From positions 310,001-374,000 of the forward strand of contig NZ_LMEE01000003.1 of NCBI RefSeq assembly GCF_001425305.1: a DNA stretch of 64,000 nt. The letters are read 5' to 3'. The notes beneath the pieces are model-generated. The model was given only the letters and a program-made list of their open reading frames with translations, was not told the origin of the DNA and searched no databases. Source of the DNA: Phenylobacterium sp. Root1290 (GTDB lineage Bacteria; Pseudomonadota; Alphaproteobacteria; Caulobacterales; Caulobacteraceae). The stretch's first letter is position 1. Each line of letters starts with the position of its first letter. The position numbers and the translations under genes were made by a program. Shown piece after piece: positions 18,240-26,246 of this stretch.

Positions 18240-19385
18240 ATGTTGGAGGCGGCCGCTCGAGAGGGGATGTCGGATCAAGGTCCGAGAGACCTTACTTTCG
18301 CGCTTGTGGAGATCATCGAGGCGCTGTCGGCGGCTCGTACCGTCGAGGACGTCGCCGCCATCGTCAGGACCCGAGCGCGGGTCTTGTCCGGGGCCGACGG
18401 GGTGACCTTCGTGATGCGCGACGGCGACGAGTGCGCATATCTGGACGAGGACGCTGTCGCCCCGCTCTGGAAGGGCCTGCGCTTTCCGATGAGCGCATGC
18501 ATCTCCGGATGGGCGATGCTGAACGGCCGGACGGCGGTCGTCCCAGACATCTACGCCGACCCGCGCATCCCGCACGACGCCTACCGGCCGACCTTCGTCC
18601 GCAGCCTGGTGATGACGCCGGTGCGCCCGCAGGACCCGCTGGCCGCCATCGGCGCCTATTGGGCCGAGCAACGGCAGCCGACCGCGGAGGAAGTGACCGC
18701 TTTGGAGGTGATCGCCCGCGCTACGGCCACGGCTTTGGCCAACGTCCAGGCCTACGCCACGCTCTCGGAGAACCTGGAGAGGCGCAAGCTGCTGATCAGC
18801 GAGCTTGACCATCGCTGCAAGAACACCCTGGCGGCGGTGCAGTCGATCGCCGACCAGACGCTGCGGCGGGCGTCGTCGCCGGCGCACTTCGTCGAAGCTT
18901 TCAACGGCCGGATCGGTGCGCTGGCGCGGGCCCATGAGCTGCTCACCCAGGGAGATTGGGGACACGCCGGGCTTGCCGACGTCGTCGGCCAGGCGCTGAC
19001 CCCGTTCTGCGGCGTCGGCGGACTGCGGATCGCGGTCTCTGGGCCGGAGATCGGACTGGCGCCGGAGACGGCCGTGGCCATGCACATGACCGTGCATGAG
19101 CTGGCGGTGAACGCGATGAAGTACGGCGCGCTCAGCGTCGAGGGCGGGCGGCTGGACGTCACCTGGGATATCGACCGCCGAGAGGAGCCCGGCGCGCTGG
19201 AGTTGCGCTGGATCGAGCGCGGCGGACCTGTGGTCGCACCGCCCGACCGGCGAGGGTTCGGCTCGCGCCTGATCGAGCAAGGCATGGCGCGGGAGCTGGG
19301 CGGGGAGGCGCAGATCGTGTTCGACCCGGAAGGCGTCCAGGTCTTGCTGCGGGCGCCGCTGTCGGCGCGTCTGGCGCTGGCATGA
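18240..19385 (+). CDS. HWE-family histidine kinase with GAF domain
   Basis: A 381-residue soluble sensor kinase. Residues ~25-165 look like a GAF domain. The phosphoacceptor box ELDHRCKNTLAAV has its His near residue 190. The ATP domain carries the HWE hallmarks: a His in the N-box (HELAVNAMKYGAL) and W-x-E (RWIERGG), then FGSRLIEQG. A GTG at 18213 is in frame, but ATG 18240 follows AAGGGAG at good spacing. Its stop overlaps the start of a single-domain response regulator by 4 bases, its likely partner. In alphaproteobacteria HWE kinases often serve light sensing or the general stress response. Confidence 0.9.
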   Translation: MLEAAAREGMSDQGPRDLTFALVEIIEALSAARTVEDVAAIVRTRARVLSGADGVTFVMRDGDECAYLDEDAVAPLWKGLRFPMSACISGWAMLNGRTAVVPDIYADPRIPHDAYRPTFVRSLVMTPVRPQDPLAAIGAYWAEQRQPTAEEVTALEVIARATATALANVQAYATLSENLERRKLLISELDHRCKNTLAAVQSIADQTLRRASSPAHFVEAFNGRIGALARAHELLTQGDWGHAGLADVVGQALTPFCGVGGLRIAVSGPEIGLAPETAVAMHMTVHELAVNAMKYGALSVEGGRLDVTWDIDRREEPGALELRWIERGGPVVAPPDRRGFGSRLIEQGMARELGGEAQIVFDPEGVQVLLRAPLSARLALA

Positions 19386-19744
19386 CCGGTCCGCGCGTCG
19401 TGCTCGTCGAGGACGAGCCCCTGGTGGCGATGATGATGGAGGACCTGCTGGCCGACTTGGGGTGCGAGGTCGCCGCCTCCTTCGGCTCGCTGGCCCCGGC
19501 CATGGCCTGGCTGGATCGCCAGGACCCGTTGCCGGACGGTGCGGTGCTGGACGTCAATCTGGGCGGCGGCGAGACGGTGTTCCCCCTGGCCGAGGCGTTG
19601 CGCGCGCGAGGGGTGCCGTTCGTCTTCGCGACAGGCTATGGAGTCCTGCCGAGCGACGGCTATCCGGACACGCCATTGATCCGGAAGCCGGTCGATCAGG
19701 ACCAGCTCTTGCCGGTGGTGCGGGCCTTCGCCGCCATCGCCTGA
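19382..19744 (+). CDS. Single-domain response regulator
   Basis: A 120-residue receiver domain with no output domain. The acidic pair VEDEP is near residues 9-13, the phospho-acceptor Asp lies in VLDVNLGGG near residue 57, Thr lies in FATGYG, and the conserved Lys in IRKPVD. Translationally coupled (ATGA overlap) to the HWE kinase, so it most likely takes phosphate from it and acts through protein contacts or as a phosphate sink. Confidence 0.9.
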   Translation: MTGPRVVLVEDEPLVAMMMEDLLADLGCEVAASFGSLAPAMAWLDRQDPLPDGAVLDVNLGGGETVFPLAEALRARGVPFVFATGYGVLPSDGYPDTPLIRKPVDQDQLLPVVRAFAAIA

Positions 19745-19758
19745 GCTGGAGTAACGAC

Positions 19759-20625
19759 GTGTGTGGGCCCGCGGGCTCGGCGGGAAACAGGATGCAAGAC
19801 CGCGCACCATCCCGTGGCGTTTCCGGCGTGATTTCGCGCCGGCTCGTGCTTGCCGGCCTGGGCGGTCTTGCAGCGGCGCCGGTCCATGCGCGCGTCGTTC
19901 CCGGATTCACCGAGGTCAGCTGGCTGGACTATGAAGCGCGTCTTGGCGCCCGTGCGAGCGACGCCGGCGGCGGGGCTTTCCACGCCGCGACCGAGCGCGA
20001 ACTGCTGGCCCTGACCAACGCTGTCCGCGTGCGGTCCGGGGCGCCTGCCTTGGGCTGGAGCGCCGAGCTTTCCCGGGTGGCGCGCAGCCACGCGGCCGAT
20101 CTGGCGGGGCGCGGCTATGTCGAGCATCTGTCGCCCGAGGGCTTCGATCCGACCCACCGCGTCGGGCTGCTGGCGCGGCGGATGATCGGCTCGGCCAGCG
20201 AAAACATCGCCTATCGCCGGGCCAGCGACGAGACCACCGCGGCCGAGCTGATGGGGATCTGGCGCAAGAGCGAGTCGCACTGGTCGAATCTGATGCGGCC
20301 GCGCCATGCGCAGGTCGGGTTCGGGGTCGTGTCGCGGGGGCAGAAGACTTACGCGGTCGGCCTCTATGCGCGGCCCGACGGCGCGCTGGGCGCGCCGCTG
20401 CCGTTCCGGCTGGCGCAGGATGCGGACCTCTCCAGCGCCCTGCGGCAAGTCTCGCCGCACTTCGACAGCTTCGCCTTGACCGACCCCACGGACGAGGCGG
20501 CTGCGCGCGCGCGGATCGAGGGCGCCGACCCGTTGCCGCCCGGCGTCTATCAGCTGCGTCCGCGCCGGCGGGTGGACAGGAGCCGCTACCAGATCCTCTG
20601 GGGCCCGATCTTCGCCCGCGTCTAG
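19759..20625 (+). CDS. Exported CAP/SCP-domain protein
   Basis: A 288-residue protein with a twin-arginine-like N-terminus (SRRLVLAGLGG) and a CAP (cysteine-rich secretory/PR-1-like) domain. The domain signs are LLALTNAVRVRSGAPALGWS, RVARSHAADLAGRGYVEHLSPEG, ENIAYR and HWSNLMRPRHAQVGFGV, with the usual cavity His and Glu. The GTG at 19759 has GGAG seven bases upstream and is preferred; an ATG at 19792 is the alternative and lies closer to the signal. Bacterial CAP proteins are of unclear function. It follows the response regulator by 14 bp. Confidence 0.82.
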   Translation: MCGPAGSAGNRMQDRAPSRGVSGVISRRLVLAGLGGLAAAPVHARVVPGFTEVSWLDYEARLGARASDAGGGAFHAATERELLALTNAVRVRSGAPALGWSAELSRVARSHAADLAGRGYVEHLSPEGFDPTHRVGLLARRMIGSASENIAYRRASDETTAAELMGIWRKSESHWSNLMRPRHAQVGFGVVSRGQKTYAVGLYARPDGALGAPLPFRLAQDADLSSALRQVSPHFDSFALTDPTDEAAARARIEGADPLPPGVYQLRPRRRVDRSRYQILWGPIFARV

Positions 20626-21461
20626 TCCAGCAACGCCTTCAGTTCGGCGCGGATCTGCGGCCAGGCGTCCGACGTAGGGTCGATCAGTTCGAAATGCCCC
20701 GCGCCTTGGAAGTCGATCACCTTAACGGTGTCGCCGGCCGCCGTCGCGGCCGCGCCATAGGCGGCGCCGAACGCGCTGGGGACGATGTGGTCGAGGGCGC
20801 CTGAGATCACCACCTGCGGCGCGCCCAACGGCAGCAGAGCGGGCGGCGAGGTGTCGCCGTAGACGGCGACGCCGCTGCGCGCGTCGGCGCCGACCAGGGC
20901 GTCGATGACACCGGGGCCGCCGCACTCGTCAGGGCCTTCGGCGTGGTAGGCGGCCAGGTCGATGATCCCGGCCAGGGGAACGGCGCCGCGGGCGGGCAGC
21001 GGATCGGCGGCGTAGAGGGGACTGGCGGGCGGCAGGCGGCGGCGCGCCAGCGCCCAGGTCGCCAGGTGGCCGCCGGCCGAGTGGCCGCTGAAGACGACCC
21101 GCGCGATATCCAGGCCGTGCGGCGCAGCCAGATCGCGGACGTGGTCGATCGCCTGGGCGACATCCAGGAAGGTGCCGGGATAGCCGCCGCCCTGATGGCC
21201 GATGCGCCGGTACTCGATGTTCCAGACGGCGAGACCTTGATCGCGCAGGTCCGCGCAGGCGTAGTCCATGAGCTCGAGGCCAGGCAGGTCGGCCCGCCAG
21301 CAGCCGCCGTGGATCATCACCACGAGCGGGTGGGGTCCATTGCCACCCGCCGGCAGCCAGAGCTCGCCGAACTGCAGCGGATCCTCGCCGTAGCTCAGGC
21401 GCAGGTCCGCCGGCGCGCGCGGCCGGGCGAGCAGGTCGAGATAGCTGATGGGCGCACGCAT
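20622..21461 (-). CDS. Alpha/beta hydrolase (carboxylesterase, HSL/BD-FAE-like)
   Basis: A 279-residue cytoplasmic esterase. The oxyanion motif VMIHGGCW is near residue 50, the nucleophile elbow GHSAGG is near residue 126, and the late ALDHIVP and GAGHFELID carry the acid and base. The frame runs open to 21518, but that extension crosses the carD terminator, and the ATG at 21461 has GAGG upstream, so the shorter form is chosen. It overlaps the CAP gene 3' end by 4 bases in opposite orientation. Substrate unknown. Confidence 0.85.
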   Translation of the reverse strand: MRAPISYLDLLARPRAPADLRLSYGEDPLQFGELWLPAGGNGPHPLVVMIHGGCWRADLPGLELMDYACADLRDQGLAVWNIEYRRIGHQGGGYPGTFLDVAQAIDHVRDLAAPHGLDIARVVFSGHSAGGHLATWALARRRLPPASPLYAADPLPARGAVPLAGIIDLAAYHAEGPDECGGPGVIDALVGADARSGVAVYGDTSPPALLPLGAPQVVISGALDHIVPSAFGAAYGAAATAAGDTVKVIDFQGAGHFELIDPTSDAWPQIRAELKALLD

Positions 21462-21478
21462 GGACTGCCTCGGATACG

Positions 21479-21507
21479 AAAACGCCCGACCTTTCGGCCG
21501 GGCGTTT
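21479..21507 (-). terminator. Intrinsic terminator of carD
   Basis: On the minus strand a 12-bp stem (AAACGCCCGGCC pairing with GGTCGGGCGTTT, one G-U) closes a GAAA tetraloop and ends in TTTT. It lies 24 bases after the carD stop. The sequence is near symmetric and could also work for plus-strand transcription. Confidence 0.85.
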
Positions 21508-21531
21508 CGAACTTGCAATGGGCTGGAGGCG

Positions 21532-22041
21532 TTAGGCCGCCACCGCCTTCACCAGGCTCTTGTTGAGGATGGTGATGGCCGCGTCGCGGTCGATGCGCTC
21601 GATGGCGGCGACTTCACGGGCCATGCGGTCCAGCGCCGATTCATAGAGCTGGCGCTCAGAATAGGATTGCTCCGGCTGGTTCTCGGCGCGGTGCAGGTCG
21701 CGGACCACTTCGGCGATCGAGATCAGGTCGCCCGAATTGATCTTGGCTTCGTATTCCTGGGCGCGACGCGACCACATGGTGCGCTTCACGCGGGCGCGGC
21801 CCTTCAGGGTGGTCAGCGCCTGGCTGACGACATTGCCCTCGGCCAGCGAACGCAGGCCCGCGGTGCGGGCCTTCGCGGTCGGAACGCGAAGGGTCATCTT
21901 CTCGTGGTCAAAGGTGATCACGTAGACTTCGAGCGAATAGCCGGCGACTTCCTGGGTTTCGATCCCCTGTACCTGGCCCACGCCATGAGCCGGATAGACG
22001 ACGTGATCGCCGACCGAGAATTCCAGACCGCTCTTGCTCAT
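21532..22041 (-). CDS. cdnL: CarD/CdnL-family RNA polymerase-binding regulator
   Basis: A 169-residue protein. Residues 1-65 form the Tudor-like RNA polymerase beta-binding domain (FSVGDHVVYPAHGVGQVQGIE), and the C-terminal helical part includes VKRTMWSRRAQEYEAKINSGD with the Trp that wedges open the upstream edge of the promoter bubble. The family stabilises open complexes, notably at rRNA and growth genes. It is followed by a strong terminator. The divergent-free upstream gap contains an imperfect TTAA-N6-TTAACC sequence at 22074-22089. Confidence 0.94.
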   Translation of the reverse strand: MSKSGLEFSVGDHVVYPAHGVGQVQGIETQEVAGYSLEVYVITFDHEKMTLRVPTAKARTAGLRSLAEGNVVSQALTTLKGRARVKRTMWSRRAQEYEAKINSGDLISIAEVVRDLHRAENQPEQSYSERQLYESALDRMAREVAAIERIDRDAAITILNKSLVKAVAA

Positions 22042-22314
22042 TCGCTCAAGTCCTTTCGACTCGTCCGCACCCGTTAAGAGGGATTAACCGCTACCCAGAA
22101 AGGCAAAGGACACCATCCGCAAAACTGCGCGGTGTCTTACCCCTGTTGGAACGGAATAGACCTCTAGGACACCCTTCGCCTTGTTACGGCGTACACTGGC
22201 CGGGGACGGCTCTTCTGCAGAAATTGATGGGGCGTGCGTGATCGCAACCCTCTCATCAGCGCGGAAGGTATCATAAAAATCAGCCGAAAGAAAGGCTTGC
22301 CCCCGGGGCGGCCC

Positions 22315-22656
22315 TTAGGAGCCGCGGCCGGGCTTTTCGCTGAAGTACTTCTCAAACTTGCCGGTCTCGCGCTCGAACTCCTCGCGGTCGGCGGGCGGTT
22401 CGCCCTTCACCGTGATGTTCGGCCAGACCTTGGCGTAGTCGGTGTTGATCTTCAGCCACTTGGAATCCGAGTCGTCCTCGGTGTCGGGCTTGATCGCGTC
22501 CACCGGGCACTCCGGTTCGCAGACGCCGCAGTCGATGCATTCGTCCGGATTGATGACGAGGAAGTTCTCGCCTTCATAGAAGCAGTCGACCGGACACACC
22601 TCCACGCAGTCCATGAACTTACATTTGATGCAAGGATCCATGACGATGTAGGTCAT
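22315..22656 (-). CDS. fdxA: Seven-iron ferredoxin FdxA
   Basis: A 113-residue electron carrier with one [3Fe-4S] and one [4Fe-4S] cluster. The N-terminal [18 protein letters not shown] and the second [16 protein letters not shown] supply the cysteines, and the acidic stretch EDDSDSKW follows as in alphaproteobacterial FdxA. A TTG start 12 bases upstream is possible but would overlap the GGAG, so ATG 22656 is used. FdxA usually lies between a CarD gene and an S4/helicase pair in this group; here other genes separate them. Confidence 0.94.
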   Translation of the reverse strand: MTYIVMDPCIKCKFMDCVEVCPVDCFYEGENFLVINPDECIDCGVCEPECPVDAIKPDTEDDSDSKWLKINTDYAKVWPNITVKGEPPADREEFERETGKFEKYFSEKPGRGS

Positions 22657-22740
22657 CGCGGGGTACAACTCCGGCCGGTCTAATCGGGCGGCGGTTTTTC
22701 CGGCTCCGGGCGCCCAAAGTCAATGGCCGTGACCCGCAAG

Positions 22741-25131
22741 TTATCTGGAAGGGGTATTAGCCTCGCCAGACGGCTGCAGACTAATCACCGTTTCCGTCGC
22801 CGCCTCGACCGCTGCGCGCGAGTAGCTCAGCGGCACGTACTGCCCCTTCGCCCAGATCGGAAACAGGTCGCGGAAGTGCGGGCTGGCTGGGTCGCCGGAC
22901 TGGCCGGGCGTGTTGATCGCCATGCTGTTGTCCCAGGCGCCGACGTCCAGGACCATGCGGAACGAGGCTCCGGCCGTGACGCGGTAGTCGTTCGGCCGCC
23001 ACGTGGCCGCCAGCGGCGACAGGGCGGTCCCGGCCATCGGCGTGGTCCCGCTCGACCAGGCCTCGCGCTCGGCGGCGGGGACCTTCGGCGTCAGGGCATG
23101 GTCGAACCGCGCCTGGTGCAGCTTGCCCCAGGCCCAGGCTTGCGGATCGGGGCCGAGCTTGCCGGCCACCTCGCCAAAGGCGGCCAGCAGGCTTTCGGAG
23201 AGGATGGCGTCGCGGGCGGCGACTGGATCCGCGCCGAGGCTGGTGTCAGGCGCCTCCAGCAGCGCCATCACCGCGGCGATGTCGCCGTTGCCCATGGCCG
23301 CACGGGCCGCCTGCGGCACGGCGCGGGCCACAGCGGCCTTGCCCAGATGCTTGGTGATCCAGACCTCGTAGAGCGCCGCGCCTGCGCTGTCGGCGCTGGT
23401 CTTCTGGTCCCAGTCGCGCAGTAGGGCGATGGCGGAGGCCAGCTTGGCGTCATCGGTTTTCACCCCCGCGAGCAGGGCGTTCATCCGCCGCGAGGTGACG
23501 TCGGTCGGATCGGTCTGCAAGGCCATGGCGTCGGCCAGGGTCAGCTTGTCCTTGGCGGCCAGCACTTCCTCGATCCGTCGCATGCGCGCGGCGTTGGACC
23601 ATTCGAAGCCGACCTTGCGCTCGGCGTAGGGATAGTCGGCCGGCAGGTTCAACTGGTTGGCCGAGGCGAACCAGCCCGAGGCCGGATTGTGGGTGCTGGG
23701 CAATTCGTCGAGCTTCAGGAAGCCGGTCCACTCGTAGCGGCCGTCGCCAGGGATCGGCATCAGGCCGTCCCAGTTCGGGCGCTTGGGAACTTTGCCGGCT
23801 GCGACCCAGCCGATGTCGCCCTTGGTGTCGGCGAAGACCTGGTTCTCGGACGGCGCGCCCCAGTCGGAGAGCGCGTTCCGGAAGCTCGGCCAGTCCTTGG
23901 CGGTCATGTAGCCCATGGAGCCGAAATAGGCCGATGTGCCCGGCTCGGCCCAGACGCTGCGGACGGCGAAAGCCCTCGCCTTGGCCGGGTCGGCGTAGAC
24001 CACCGGGCCGTGGCGGGTGAAGTGCAGGTCGACCTTGCGCGGGGCCTCGCCCTTCACGGCGATGGTCTCGGTGACCGTGGTCATGTCGGTCCAGCCGCCG
24101 GCGTAACGATAGCGGCCAGGCGCCTTGGGGTCGGTCTCGTAGACGTAGAGGTCCTCCTGGTCGGCTGGGAAGATCGTCAGGCCGAAGGCGACCGTGCCGT
24201 TGTGGCCGATGGAGACGCCGGGCAGGGCCGGTTCGCCCGCGCCGATCACCGAGAAGCCGGGGGCCTCCATGTGCACGATGTAGCGCAGCGACGGGGTGCT
24301 GTGCTCGCGGTGGGGGTCGTTGGCCAGGATCGGACGGCCGGAGGCGGTGCGGCTGCCGGACACGGTCCAGTTGTTCGAGCCGATCGCTTCGGGCGGGATC
24401 TCCAGCATGGCGAGCTTGGCCTGCGAGCCGGTGAAGCGCACGCCGCGGGTGGCCAGTTCGTAGTCGCCGAGCACGGCTTCGGTGATGTCGCAGGGGTCGA
24501 GGCCCGCGGGGACCTTGGTCTCCCACTTCGGCTCGATGTGCTTGTAGAGACGGGCGGCCTCAATCCCGGCGGCGCAGGCGATCCTGGCGCGGCCGACCTC
24601 GTTGGGGACGTTGCGGGTCAGGCCGTGGCTGCGGATGCGGACGACGTCGTCGGCGCTCCAGCGGTCAGGCGTCGTGCCGGCGATCTGGAACTCCCGCGGC
24701 AACGGCCGCTTGCCGGCGGCGATCTCGTCGACAAAGGCGTTGAGGCCGGCGACGAAGGCTTCGGTGTTGTCCTTGGCCCCGGCGCCATAGGCGTTCCATT
24801 CGCGGGCCATGTCGCCGCGATAGAGGAACAGGCGCGCGGCGCGGTCCTGGGCGACGTAGTCAGGGCCGAAGTCCTTGGCCAGCAGGCCGAGGCCCCGCTT
24901 GCGCCAGAGGTCGACCTGCCAGAGCCGGTCGCGGGCTACGTTGTAGCCCTGCAGGAAGAAGGCGTCGCGCGTGTCGGCCGCGTAGATGTGGGCGATGCCC
25001 CAGCGGTCGATGCGGATCTCGGCGGGCTTGGCGAGGCCGGCGACGCTCAAGGTCTCCTGCCTGGGCGCGGCGATCGCGGCGGTGGAGCACAGCAGGGCGG
25101 CGAGGACGGCGGCGGACACGAGGCGTTGCAT
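22741..25131 (-). CDS. Penicillin acylase family amidohydrolase (Ntn hydrolase)
   Basis: A 796-residue exported enzyme. The signal peptide ends near AIAAP. The alpha-subunit begins with IRIDRWGIAHIYA, and autocleavage would expose the nucleophile Ser of GSNNWTVSG near residue 250, giving a beta-subunit. DPHREHSTPS and the later Asn in EWSNAARMRR are family features. Members hydrolyse beta-lactams, acyl-homoserine lactones or other N-acyl amides; which one applies cannot be told. It stands alone between fdxA and the pseudouridine synthase gene, in a place usually empty in relatives. Confidence 0.9.
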   Translation of the reverse strand: MQRLVSAAVLAALLCSTAAIAAPRQETLSVAGLAKPAEIRIDRWGIAHIYAADTRDAFFLQGYNVARDRLWQVDLWRKRGLGLLAKDFGPDYVAQDRAARLFLYRGDMAREWNAYGAGAKDNTEAFVAGLNAFVDEIAAGKRPLPREFQIAGTTPDRWSADDVVRIRSHGLTRNVPNEVGRARIACAAGIEAARLYKHIEPKWETKVPAGLDPCDITEAVLGDYELATRGVRFTGSQAKLAMLEIPPEAIGSNNWTVSGSRTASGRPILANDPHREHSTPSLRYIVHMEAPGFSVIGAGEPALPGVSIGHNGTVAFGLTIFPADQEDLYVYETDPKAPGRYRYAGGWTDMTTVTETIAVKGEAPRKVDLHFTRHGPVVYADPAKARAFAVRSVWAEPGTSAYFGSMGYMTAKDWPSFRNALSDWGAPSENQVFADTKGDIGWVAAGKVPKRPNWDGLMPIPGDGRYEWTGFLKLDELPSTHNPASGWFASANQLNLPADYPYAERKVGFEWSNAARMRRIEEVLAAKDKLTLADAMALQTDPTDVTSRRMNALLAGVKTDDAKLASAIALLRDWDQKTSADSAGAALYEVWITKHLGKAAVARAVPQAARAAMGNGDIAAVMALLEAPDTSLGADPVAARDAILSESLLAAFGEVAGKLGPDPQAWAWGKLHQARFDHALTPKVPAAEREAWSSGTTPMAGTALSPLAATWRPNDYRVTAGASFRMVLDVGAWDNSMAINTPGQSGDPASPHFRDLFPIWAKGQYVPLSYSRAAVEAATETVISLQPSGEANTPSR

Positions 25132-25173
25132 AAGGCCACGCTAGGCTGCGCAGTCCCGCGCGGCAATCGCCCC

Positions 25174-25944
25174 TTAGGGCTTCGACGCCGCGATCAGTTC
25201 GGCGCGTTCATCGCTCGATAGCGGCCGCCACTTGCCTTCCGGTAGATCGCCGAGGTTCAGCGTCCCGACGCGGACCCGGACCAGATCGACCACGCGCAGT
25301 TCCACCAATTCGGCCATCCGGCGGATCTGGCGGTTGCGGCCTTCCTTCAGGACGATGTTCAGCTTCTGCTCGGTCAGTTGGGTGACCTTGGCCGGGCGCA
25401 GCTTGCGGCCGTCCAGTTCCAGGCCGTGGCGGAGCAGGGCGATCTTCTGGGGCGTGATCACCCCGGTCAGGAGCACGTTGTACTCCTTGTCGATGTCGGA
25501 CTCCGGCCCGATCAGGGCCTTCGCCAGCACGCCATCCTCCGACAGCACCAGCAGGCCGCGCGATTCACGGTCCAGGCGGCCCAGGGGCGCGAGGTTATTG
25601 GCGGCGGTTGGAATGGTCGCTTCGCCGCGCCACAGCGCCTCGCGGGTCAGCAGGGTGACGGCCTCGATCTGGTCGTCCTGCGGCAGGGACGAGACGATGC
25701 CCATCGGCTTGTGCAGCACGATCGACAGGCTGGAGTTCAGCTGCTGCTCGGCGCTGTCGTTCAGGACCAGGGTCTGGCCGGTCAGGATCTTGCGCCCGGC
25801 GTCGTCCACCCGCTCGCCGTCGATATAGACCAGGCCCTGGGCGATCAGGCCCTCGGCCTCGCGTCGCGAGCATACGCCGCTTTGCGCCAGCCATTTGTTG
25901 ACGCGCTGGGGTTCGGGGTCGTCGTAACGTCGGGTCCAGGCCAT
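25174..25944 (-). CDS. RsuA/RluB/E/F-family pseudouridine synthase
   Basis: A 256-residue rRNA-modifying enzyme. It has an N-terminal S4 RNA-binding domain (QRVNKWLAQSGVCSRREAEGL, then YIDGERV), followed by the catalytic LGRLDRESRGLLVLSEDG, whose Asp attacks uridine, and late KEGRNRQIRRMAELV. The IVLHKPMGIVSS segment recalls RluF. The open frame continues upstream inside the S4 gene, but the ATG at 25944 precedes the S4 domain and is chosen. It lies 20 bp after the Hsp15-like gene in the same direction. Confidence 0.88.
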   Translation of the reverse strand: MAWTRRYDDPEPQRVNKWLAQSGVCSRREAEGLIAQGLVYIDGERVDDAGRKILTGQTLVLNDSAEQQLNSSLSIVLHKPMGIVSSLPQDDQIEAVTLLTREALWRGEATIPTAANNLAPLGRLDRESRGLLVLSEDGVLAKALIGPESDIDKEYNVLLTGVITPQKIALLRHGLELDGRKLRPAKVTQLTEQKLNIVLKEGRNRQIRRMAELVELRVVDLVRVRVGTLNLGDLPEGKWRPLSSDERAELIAASKP

Positions 25945-25964
25945 GCGTCCATGTAGGGCGCGGG

Positions 25965-26246
25965 CTAGCCGGCGTCCATCGGAGCGTAGAGCGCACGGGC
26001 TTCTTCGGACGGTCCGCGACGTTCGCCCAAGCCCGCGACCTGCACGGCGATGAGCCGTCCGCCCAGGGCGAAGACCAGGCGGTCGCCGACCTTCACCGGG
26101 CGCGCGCACTTGTCGATGCGGGTCTCGGCGCCGCCGCGGGTCAGGCGCACCTTGCCTTCGTCGAGGAACTTGGCGGCCAGCGAGCGGGTCTTGAAGAACC
26201 GCGCGCGCCACAGCCACACGTCGGCGCGGCAGGCGTCTTCGCTCAC
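25965..26246 (-). CDS. Hsp15-like S4-domain RNA-binding protein
   Basis: A 93-residue protein consisting mostly of an S4 domain (RADVWLWRARFFKTRSLAAK, then EGKVRLTRGG, DRLVFALGGR). In E. coli, Hsp15 rescues stalled 50S subunits carrying peptidyl-tRNA. Its start overlaps the stop of the SUV3-like helicase by 4 bases, a conserved alphaproteobacterial pair, and it precedes the pseudouridine synthase. Confidence 0.9.
   Translation of the reverse strand: MSEDACRADVWLWRARFFKTRSLAAKFLDEGKVRLTRGGAETRIDKCARPVKVGDRLVFALGGRLIAVQVAGLGERRGPSEEARALYAPMDAG

Noticed and set aside
22074-22089. A CtrA-like box, TTAA-N6-TTAACC, upstream of carD
   Set aside because: The CtrA consensus needs a 7-base spacer (TTAA-N7-TTAA); here it is 6, so the site is at best degenerate.
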